Shown here: piece by piece, positions 5,833-11,168 of the stretch
Numbering within the stretch: the stretch's first letter is position 1
Layout of the letters: every line of letters starts with the position of its first letter
NCBI GenBank assembly: GCA_016866575.1
Contig: VGMA01000052.1
Span: 1-11,168 of the forward strand
Origin: Chlamydiota bacterium
GTDB lineage: Bacteria; Chlamydiota; Chlamydiia; Chlamydiales; VGMA01
DNA length: 11,168 nt
Direction of reading: 5' to 3'
Position numbers and translations under genes: made by a program
The notes under the pieces: generated by a model
Seen by the model: only the letters and a program-made list of their open reading frames with translations
Told to the model about the DNA's origin: nothing
The model's database searches: none

Positions 5833-6764
5833 TTTGCCGATTCTATCAAATTGGCAAGATTGCGTCCATAGAGCGCTCCATAGAGAAGACCTCTTGATCC
5901 CATGCCAGCTAGTAGCCATAAACGCTCATCTAGCCGCTCTAAGAAAGGTAAATACCCATTTTTCCTTGCAACTCTAATACCTGAATAGCAATCCAAAATT
6001 TTGATCTCATCCCAATAAGGAAAAAAGCTTTTGATTCTTGGCTCTAAAAAGCGTATCGCCCTATCTATATCGGGTAAATCATCTTGATAATCATGCTCAT
6101 AGCTGCTTCCTATCTGAACGATCCCTTTTTGCTCTGTTAGAGAGATATGCCCCTTTCCTATCACACTCATACTACTTTCTCTAGAAAAAGCGCATGAAAG
6201 GATCTGCCCTTTGACATATTGAATAGGTAGATCAATCGAAAATTTTCTAAGTCCCGCTCCTAATGCAAAAACGGTGTGATTAAAACCAGGTATGGGCTTC
6301 AAATCTAAGATCTCTTTGTCTACATAATCTAAACCTTTTTTCTCTAAATAAGAAAGAAGAGCTTCTAGGTATCTAGCTATAAAAACCGTTGTACCGGAGC
6401 TGATTAGATACGCATCTTGTTTCAATCCGAAACCAATTTCTTGATCTTTTTGGAAAATCACATCCTCCTCTTGAGGGGGATTTTCCCATAAGATGCGATA
6501 AATACCCTGACCTTGATAAATGGGTAAAGAGGAGTGTTTTTCTACTACTTGAAGGAGCTTTTTCCCCTCTTCTATCGCTTCAGCTGCAAATTGCGATCTG
6601 AGCCCTTTAAGGCCTACGTAGGGATGTAAAAGGCCTGCAGCCACTCCTGAAGCACCTTTTCCAGGACCCTTTTTTTCAAATAACGTTACTGAAAACCCTT
6701 TTTCTATCAAATGAAAGCATACTGAAAGTCCCGCAAGACCTGCCCCTACGACTGCGACGCGCAA
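5829..6764 (-). CDS. FAD-dependent oxidoreductase (DAO family), resembling the MnmC oxidase domain
   Basis: A 311-residue flavoprotein. The Rossmann motif GAGLAG (residues 7-12) follows the first strand, with E30 in VTLFEKK for ribose binding, then GASGVAAGLLHPYVG (37-51), a KGQILS strand, IGSSYEHDY, CYSGIRVARKNGYLPFL and the terminal GMGSRGLLYGALYGRNLA. From memory, the order GASGxxxGLLHP, IGSSY, SGxRxAxxxxLP and LGSRGL matches the C-terminal FAD domain of MnmC, which oxidises cmnm5U34 to nm5U34. Chlamydial relatives are usually labelled D-amino-acid dehydrogenase. The start is taken as TTG 6764, with AAGGAG at 6778-6773 (8 nt spacing). Starting at ATG 6893 would add 43 residues read inside the upstream membrane gene and place the Rossmann motif far from the N-terminus. 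Overlaps the upstream gene by 19 bp. Confidence 0.87.
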   Translation of the reverse strand: MRVAVVGAGLAGLSVCFHLIEKGFSVTLFEKKGPGKGASGVAAGLLHPYVGLKGLRSQFAAEAIEEGKKLLQVVEKHSSLPIYQGQGIYRILWENPPQEEDVIFQKDQEIGFGLKQDAYLISSGTTVFIARYLEALLSYLEKKGLDYVDKEILDLKPIPGFNHTVFALGAGLRKFSIDLPIQYVKGQILSCAFSRESSMSVIGKGHISLTEQKGIVQIGSSYEHDYQDDLPDIDRAIRFLEPRIKSFFPYWDEIKILDCYSGIRVARKNGYLPFLERLDERLWLLAGMGSRGLLYGALYGRNLANLIESAK

Positions 6765-7585
6765 GCCTCTTGCTCCTTTTCTTGCTTCATTGCACTTTTG
6801 CGCACTAGAACAAAACTCTCTGTCGCAAAATTGAAAAAGAAGACAACTGTTGGTGTCATAATCGCTGTAAAAGGGATCATGATAAAAAACCACTGCATAG
6901 AAACGCTAAGCACATCGGGTGGTACTGTATAATTGGATCCTGTAAGAATCGCTGCAATCGAAAGAAAGCTCACAACAAAAATTGCAGGAAGCAAACCTGC
7001 AAATAGTAACGTGATATTTTTGTAAGGATTAATTGTTACGTGAGCCAAAAGCTCTTTAGCTATCTCAAAACCTATTTCTTTTTTTAATGCTAAATAGGGC
7101 GTTACAAAAAAGAGCATTCCTAACGTCAAAAGGCTCAATGCTAGAGATCCACAAACCAGCAGAAAAGGTCCGAAAGACAAAAGAACACTCATCGTAGAGC
7201 CAATCAAAGGTATCGCTTTTAAAAGATAAAAAATTCCCATCACCGCCCATAGACAAGCGTAGCAAAGAATAAGCGGCAAAGAAAGATAGGCCACACCGAT
7301 CAAAATCTCTAAGGATTGTCTAAAAATGGTTTTGATTTCTGCTGTTTGACCACGTACTTCTTGAGAATACATGCGGCTTAAAATGACCCCTAGCGCAAGA
7401 AAAATCCCTGCACAAAGGAAAACGGGCAAAAATCCTAAGCTCAACACTACCCAGCGGTGCGCTTCAAAAGAAAGACTTCTACATAAAACAATTAGCAATC
7501 CACATAGCATCAAAACGGGAAATACAAACCAAAACTTTCGGTAAGAGAAGGTCTTTGAAATAGCTCGATTAAAAATTAGCTCCAT
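6746..7585 (-). CDS. Six-helix integral membrane protein, function unknown (279 aa)
   Basis: Starts MELIFNRAISKTFSYRKFW and has about six hydrophobic stretches near residues 18-37, 45-70, 92-122, 130-165, 190-216 and 231-258. It ends in a short charged tail (MKQEKEQEACASQS). The loop at 71-91 is soluble and basic/acidic. The layout resembles poorly characterised bacterial membrane proteins, but I recognise no family signature. The start chosen is ATG 7585-7583, which overlaps the gltA stop as TAATG and has AGGGA 7-8 nt upstream; ATG 7591, two codons earlier, would leave too little spacing from that site. Its 3' end overlaps the FAD oxidoreductase by 19 bp. Co-transcription with TCA enzymes does not by itself indicate function. 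Confidence 0.83.
   Translation of the reverse strand: MELIFNRAISKTFSYRKFWFVFPVLMLCGLLIVLCRSLSFEAHRWVVLSLGFLPVFLCAGIFLALGVILSRMYSQEVRGQTAEIKTIFRQSLEILIGVAYLSLPLILCYACLWAVMGIFYLLKAIPLIGSTMSVLLSFGPFLLVCGSLALSLLTLGMLFFVTPYLALKKEIGFEIAKELLAHVTINPYKNITLLFAGLLPAIFVVSFLSIAAILTGSNYTVPPDVLSVSMQWFFIMIPFTAIMTPTVVFFFNFATESFVLVRKSAMKQEKEQEACASQS
6773..6778 (-). promoter_or_regulatory. Ribosome-binding site supporting a TTG start for the FAD oxidoreductase
   Basis: AAGGAG on the minus strand, 8 nt upstream of TTG 6764, and located inside the last codons of the preceding membrane-protein gene. The TTG is placed directly before the first strand of the Rossmann fold (RVAVVGAGLAG), where such enzymes normally begin. 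Confidence 0.6.
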
Positions 7586-8751
7586 TAACATGTCCCTTTA
7601 GGCTTATAAAAGTATTTTGGACGTACAATTGGGGTTCCTTTTCCTCCCCTGGCTATCATTCTCTCATAAACTATCTGCATCACAATTCCTGCGGATCTAG
7701 CCAAGCCAAATAATACGGTATAGTAATCAGGATAAGGAAATCCCAGCGCTGTTAAAAGAGTTCCTGACATTGCATCAATATTTGGATAAGGGCATGCAAC
7801 TTTTGGGTCCTCTTTAAGAACCTTTGTACCTGCCTCCCGTATTCTAAGGGCCACTTTTACTAAGGGGTGATTTGGAACGTGCTCTCTTGCAAATTCATAA
7901 AAAATGGTAGCTCTTGGATCTTCTACACGCAGCACGGCATGTCCAAAACCATAGATGAGCTCTTTTTTCATCAGTTTATCGCGAATAAAAGTCTCTGTAT
8001 CTTTTTCATTAGGATAATCCCCTAATCGAGCATGCGCTTCTTTAACAAATTCTAAGGCCTGCTGATTAGCATATCCATGCCTTGGACCAGCTAATGCGCA
8101 CATAGCTCCTGAAAGGGACATGTACATATCAGAAAGTCCTGAAGCAATCACTTTTCCTGTAAACGCTGAAAGATTGCCTCCCCCATGATCCATATGCAGG
8201 ATATAAAAAAGCCTTAAGAATTCACAAAAAGCTACTTTGTCAATATCGCCCGGTATGCTGAGCATCTGCACAAAATTTTCTATGTATCCAAGCTCAGGAT
8301 TTGATTTTGTTGCTTCACTCCAGCCTGCGTGATGATTGATTACACAAGCTACAATTTCTGGCAGCTTAGCTATTATATCAAGGCAGTCTTCTCGGTAGTT
8401 ATTTTTGCCTTCTAACCCGCCAACAATCAGTAAAGCTGCACTAAACATTTCCATGGGGTGCAGCCTTCTTGGCAAAGCAGCAATTGCATCTTTAGACTCT
8501 CTAGACAATGTAGCGCGCTTTTTTAAGTCTTCTAAAAAGCTCTGTAGGCCGGGCCCTGTCTCAAGATTGCAAGAATGGAGAAAATAAAGAACCGCTTCAG
8601 GAGAATAATGGGTTAATTCCTTTATCGGCTTGTCATGATAAAAAAGCCCTTCTTGAGGATCCACTCTAGAAGTTACACAGTAACCCACCGGAATTCCACG
8701 AAGACCTGTTTCCAAACTTTCATCTGTTATTTCATGTATCAGTTTAGCCAT
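7585..8751 (-). CDS. gltA: Citrate synthase, mitochondrial-like type
   Basis: A 388-residue citrate synthase that condenses oxaloacetate and acetyl-CoA to citrate. The catalytic triad is H225 (AGPRHGYANQ), H271 (YGFGHAVLRVEDPRA) and D326 (YPNIDAMSG). The 46- and 55-residue spacings equal those of pig mitochondrial enzyme H274, H320 and D375. Other blocks shared with mitochondrial enzymes are LRGIPVGYCVTSRVDPQEG, RLHPMEMFSAALLIV, EDCLDIIAKLP and DYYTVLFGLARSAG. No mitochondrial presequence is present. An oddity is HMDHGGGN, where related enzymes have HEGGN or HEQN. Start ATG 8751 follows the mdh stop by one base; its AAGGAG site (8761-8756) is made by the last mdh codons. Chlamydiaceae lack this gene, so its presence points to an environmental chlamydia. 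Confidence 0.96.
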   Translation of the reverse strand: MAKLIHEITDESLETGLRGIPVGYCVTSRVDPQEGLFYHDKPIKELTHYSPEAVLYFLHSCNLETGPGLQSFLEDLKKRATLSRESKDAIAALPRRLHPMEMFSAALLIVGGLEGKNNYREDCLDIIAKLPEIVACVINHHAGWSEATKSNPELGYIENFVQMLSIPGDIDKVAFCEFLRLFYILHMDHGGGNLSAFTGKVIASGLSDMYMSLSGAMCALAGPRHGYANQQALEFVKEAHARLGDYPNEKDTETFIRDKLMKKELIYGFGHAVLRVEDPRATIFYEFAREHVPNHPLVKVALRIREAGTKVLKEDPKVACPYPNIDAMSGTLLTALGFPYPDYYTVLFGLARSAGIVMQIVYERMIARGGKGTPIVRPKYFYKPKGTC

Positions 8752-8752
8752 A

Positions 8753-9730
8753 TTACTCCTTCAAGTACATCCTGACTGCGTCTCTTTCTTCTTTTAATTC
8801 TTTTTCGCTAGCTTTGATTTTTTCTTCTACAAAGCTGCCATGTTTTAGACCAGATACAATACTGATCTTCCCCTTTTCTCTTCTACAAGGAAATGAATAG
8901 ATCAAATCCTGAGAAATGCCATAAGGATTGTTATGGGCACAAACACCCATAGAAAATGTTGGCCCATCTTGATAAAGCGCTTTTAGAGCTGAAGCAACTC
9001 CGTGTGCTGCAGAAGCTGCTGAAGAAGCTCCTCGAGTCTTGATCACAGAAGTTCCCCTTTGCTGGATCATTGGAATAAACTCTTCTTCAAGCCAGACCCT
9101 ATTATGGATTACCTCTCTGATGGGTTTGCCTTCAATCTTTCCGTTATCTAAATCAGCAATCATTGTGGGAGAATGGTTGCCCCAAACAATCACTTCTACT
9201 TTTTCTAGTTCTTTGCCTGATTTGATTGCTAGTTGGGTTCTTGCACGATTTTCATCTAGCATGGTCATAGAAAAAAAGTTTTCCTTGGCGATCGAAGGTG
9301 CATTATGCATCGCGACAAGTGCATTCGTGTTGCAAGGATTGCCAACAACAAGCATTTTGACATTCATGTTGCCGCATTTTTCTAAAGCCTTTCCTTGCTC
9401 TACAAAAATTTTAGCATTTTTTTCTAAAAGATCTCTTCTTTCCATCCCAGGTCCTCTTGGTATAGCGCCAATGGCTGCTACATAATCAACCCCTTCAAAG
9501 ACAAAAAAAGGATCTACACCCATTACTAAATTTTTGAGAAGTGGTAAAGCACAATCCTCAAGCTCCATTTTGAGCGCTTTAAGCTTATCTTCTGCACCCG
9601 GAATTTCTAATAAATGTAAAATGACAGGCTGATCTTTACCAAAAACATCCCCTGCTGCAATACGGAAAACTAGAGCATAGCCTATATTTCCAGCAGCTCC
9701 AGTGATAGCAACCCGAATCGGCGACTTCAT
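8753..9730 (-). CDS. mdh: Malate dehydrogenase
   Basis: A 325-residue NAD-dependent malate dehydrogenase of the cytosolic-like (MDH type 2) group. The nucleotide motif TGAAGNIGYAL occupies 10-20, and E42 in LLEIP is the acidic residue typical of NAD preference. The mobile substrate loop RGPGMERRDLL gives R92 and R98, with M96 at the malate-specific position. N131 and P132 in VGNPCNT, D159 and R162 in LDENRAR, and catalytic H186 in WGNHSPTM complete the site. It interconverts malate and oxaloacetate, the substrate of the citrate synthase downstream. Start ATG 9730 has GAAGG at 9742-9738, 7 nt upstream. It is the first gene of the long minus-strand operon and is divergent from purU. A 148-codon antisense frame inside it is a shadow. 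Confidence 0.96.
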   Translation of the reverse strand: MKSPIRVAITGAAGNIGYALVFRIAAGDVFGKDQPVILHLLEIPGAEDKLKALKMELEDCALPLLKNLVMGVDPFFVFEGVDYVAAIGAIPRGPGMERRDLLEKNAKIFVEQGKALEKCGNMNVKMLVVGNPCNTNALVAMHNAPSIAKENFFSMTMLDENRARTQLAIKSGKELEKVEVIVWGNHSPTMIADLDNGKIEGKPIREVIHNRVWLEEEFIPMIQQRGTSVIKTRGASSAASAAHGVASALKALYQDGPTFSMGVCAHNNPYGISQDLIYSFPCRREKGKISIVSGLKHGSFVEEKIKASEKELKEERDAVRMYLKE

Positions 9731-9742
9731 AGAATAACCTTC

Positions 9743-9771
9743 TTTAGGATTAATGTTTACTATGTTAGAAT
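9743..9771 (+). promoter_or_regulatory. Candidate promoter for purU
   Basis: A TAGAAT -10-like box (9766-9771) is preceded at 17 nt by a poor -35 (TTTAGG, 9743-9748). It overlaps the candidate mdh promoter on the other strand. The purU ATG has no strong ribosome-binding site (AAAAG only). Weak evidence. Confidence 0.28.
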
Positions 9772-9787
9772 CCCTTTTTCAACTCAA
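9759..9787 (-). promoter_or_regulatory. Candidate promoter for the mdh-gltA operon
   Basis: On the minus strand TTGAGT (9787-9782) and CATAGT (9764-9759) each match consensus at four of six positions and are separated by 17 nt. A start near 9752 gives a leader of about 22 nt carrying the mdh ribosome-binding site. This 68-bp divergent gap is the only non-coding space upstream of the operon's first gene. Confidence 0.42.
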
Positions 9788-9798
9788 CACAAAAGCGT

Positions 9799-10644
9799 AT
9801 GAAAAAGAAAAAATTCATTTTAACAATCTCTTGCCAAGACAGCATCGGCATTGTTGCTGCTATTACTAACGTACTTGCCAAGCAAGGCTGTTTTGTCTTT
9901 TCCTCTGATCAATTTAGCGATCTAGATACAAAACAATTTTTTATGCGCTTAGTATTCGATTGCGAAGAAATCGAGCCTATCCAAGCTTCATTAGAAGAAC
10001 TTGGCAAAACCTACTTATGGCATATCCATATCCAAGATACAGAATACAAACCTAAAGTTGTCTTGCTCGTCTCTAAACAGAGCCACTGCTTGAGTGATAT
10101 TTTGAATAAAAAAATGGAGGGGCAGCTACAAATTGAGATACCGGCGATTATCTCTAACCATGAAAATTTAAGAGAAATGGCCTCATGGTACAAAATCCCC
10201 TTCTTTTACCTACCTGTAACTAATGAGACAAAACAAGAGCAGGAACAAAAAATTTTACAAATCGTTCGTGAGACAAAAGCTGATCTAGTAGTCCTTGCAA
10301 AATACATGCAAATTCTTTCAGAAGAGCTATGCAAGGAACTAGAAGGGATCGCTATCAATATCCACCATTCATTTCTTCCTTCATTCAAAGGGGGTAAACC
10401 TTACCACCAGGCGCATGCAAGAGGTGTAAAATTGATAGGAGCCACAGGCCATTATGTGACATCTGATCTCGATGAAGGTCCGATCATTTGCCAAGAAGTG
10501 ATCCGAGTTAATCATCGCTACAGCGTAGAAGATTACGTTCGTTATGGCTCAGACGTTGAAGCGCTTGTTTTATCAAGATGCATCAAATATTTTATCGAAA
10601 GAAAAATCTTATTAAATGGCAATAAAACCGTAGTGTTTAGATGA
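9799..10644 (+). CDS. purU: Formyltetrahydrofolate deformylase PurU
   Basis: A 281-residue enzyme that hydrolyses 10-formyl-THF to formate and THF, balancing the one-carbon pool. The N-terminal ACT-type domain (about 5-75) begins FILTISCQDSIGIVAAITNVLAKQG. The formyltransferase-fold domain follows PKVVLLVSKQSHCL (85-98) and carries the catalytic N187, H189 and D225 in INIHHSFLPSFKG and GHYVTSDLDEGPI. The ACT-domain start and the IHHSFLPSF motif separate it from PurN-type glycinamide ribonucleotide transformylase, which is shorter and lacks the ACT domain. No purine-synthesis gene is adjacent. The stop TGA overlaps the ATG of the transporter gene (ATGA), suggesting coupling. All key residues are present. 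Confidence 0.95.
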   Translation: MKKKKFILTISCQDSIGIVAAITNVLAKQGCFVFSSDQFSDLDTKQFFMRLVFDCEEIEPIQASLEELGKTYLWHIHIQDTEYKPKVVLLVSKQSHCLSDILNKKMEGQLQIEIPAIISNHENLREMASWYKIPFFYLPVTNETKQEQEQKILQIVRETKADLVVLAKYMQILSEELCKELEGIAINIHHSFLPSFKGGKPYHQAHARGVKLIGATGHYVTSDLDEGPIICQEVIRVNHRYSVEDYVRYGSDVEALVLSRCIKYFIERKILLNGNKTVVFR

Positions 10645-11168
10645 ACGAGTACTACTTTTTTTTACACACCTCTATTTTAATTGCCTTTATACTGATCGCA
10701 GCTCGGTTTGGTAAAATCGCCCTATCGCTCCTCTCCACCCTCTTTTTTCTTCTTGCAAATCTATTTGTTACTAAACAAATCGAGCTATTTTCTTTTACTG
10801 TAACTGCTTCAGATGCTTATACGATTGGGGGAATATTTGCCCTAAATCTTCTACAAGAACATTTTGGCAAAGAAGAAGCAAAAAAACAAACCGTACAAGG
10901 TTCATTCATTTTGCTAGCTTTTGCTCTCTTATCCCAAATCCATTTATTGTATATACCCTCTTCTTTTGATACTGTTCATCACTCTTTTTATCAGATACTT
11001 GCTACTACACCACGCATCTTCTTATCCTCTTTTGTGATTTTATTTATCATGCAAAGACTCGATGTAGAGTTATTTTCTAGATTGAGAAAACATCTACCCC
11101 TTCCTTTCACAATGATTATATCTGCAGCAGTTTGTCAGTTTATAGACACCGCCGCATTTTCTTACTTT
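10641..11168 (+). CDS. yhhQ: YhhQ/VUT-family queuosine-precursor transporter, cut by right window edge
   Basis: The first 176 codons are present and the frame is open to the right edge. The family signature is visible in LLANLFVTKQIELF, then TASDAYTIGGIFALNLLQEHFGKEEAKKQ (residues about 57-85), and later VCQFIDTAAFSYF, the Q-x-x-D-T-x-x-F motif near the edge. About five hydrophobic helices are seen, as in COG1738 proteins. The family imports queuine or preQ0/preQ1 for queuosine at wobble position 34 of tRNA, and a C. trachomatis member has been linked to queuine salvage (knowledge from memory). Start ATG overlaps the purU stop by ATGA. No queuosine-synthesis gene is in the window, which fits a salvage role, but which precursor is carried cannot be told. 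Confidence 0.87.
   Translation, partial: MNEYYFFLHTSILIAFILIAARFGKIALSLLSTLFFLLANLFVTKQIELFSFTVTASDAYTIGGIFALNLLQEHFGKEEAKKQTVQGSFILLAFALLSQIHLLYIPSSFDTVHHSFYQILATTPRIFLSSFVILFIMQRLDVELFSRLRKHLPLPFTMIISAAVCQFIDTAAFSYF

Noticed and set aside
5833..5919. 29-residue N-terminal extension of the PhnP-like hydrolase
   Set aside because: Lies inside the oxidoreductase gene; the ATG at 5832 forms an ATGA overlap and matches the family N-terminus.
5687..5977. 96-codon plus-strand open frame across the hydrolase/oxidoreductase junction
   Set aside because: Antisense to two well-supported genes, with no ribosome-binding site or recognisable family.
6765..6893. 43-residue N-terminal extension of the FAD oxidoreductase from ATG 6893
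   Set aside because: It is read inside the last codons of the membrane-protein gene, is cysteine-rich and unlike family N-termini; a TTG with AAGGAG sits directly before the Rossmann motif.
9039..9485. 148-codon open frame on the plus strand inside mdh
   Set aside because: Lies wholly antisense to conserved malate dehydrogenase codons; the Ser/Leu/Thr-rich translation is typical of a shadow frame.

Overview
This AT-rich, almost fully coding window looks like chromosomal DNA of a Chlamydiota member, more likely an environmental (amoeba-associated) lineage than Chlamydiaceae. The reasons are from memory of Chlamydia trachomatis gene order, not from a search. There, a malate dehydrogenase lies beside a predicted FAD-linked D-amino-acid dehydrogenase (CT376/CT375), and hflX lies beside a PhnP-like metal hydrolase (CT379/CT380). 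Both pairings recur here. The window also has a citrate synthase, which Chlamydiaceae lack but environmental chlamydiae with a full TCA cycle keep. No rRNA, tRNA, CRISPR, insertion sequence or phage gene was seen.

Layout from left to right. Positions 1-1852 (minus) hold the tRNA methylthiotransferase MtaB followed by an overlapping unknown protein that runs off the left edge. Positions 1915-2613 (plus) hold a MarC/YhgN-family membrane protein. Its C-terminal tail overlaps, antisense, a small unrecognised gene (2504-2803, minus) that seems to have its own promoter inside a 17-bp palindrome. Positions 2839-9730 (minus) form one tight operon read from right to left: mdh, gltA, a 279-aa membrane protein, an FAD oxidoreductase resembling the MnmC oxidase domain, a PhnP-like metallo-beta-lactamase hydrolase, a 104-aa membrane protein, hflX and radC. 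Junctions in it are 1-7 nt gaps or start/stop overlaps (TAATG, ATGA, GTGA). Divergent from mdh across 68 bp is a plus-strand pair, purU (9799-10644) and a YhhQ/VUT-family queuosine-precursor transporter cut by the right edge; the two overlap by ATGA.

Functional themes. Malate dehydrogenase and citrate synthase catalyse consecutive TCA steps (malate to oxaloacetate to citrate) and are co-transcribed. The citrate synthase resembles the mitochondrial type. Several other products act on tRNA or ribosomes: MtaB on t6A37, the MnmC-like oxidase possibly on wobble U34, the YhhQ transporter feeding Q34, and HflX on ribosomes. PurU returns 10-formyl-THF to THF and formate. Four proteins are unrecognised: the left-edge protein, the antisense 99-aa protein and two multi-pass membrane proteins. 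Several start codons were placed on ribosome-binding-site and overlap evidence; three are much further downstream than the longest open frame would suggest or use a non-ATG codon.
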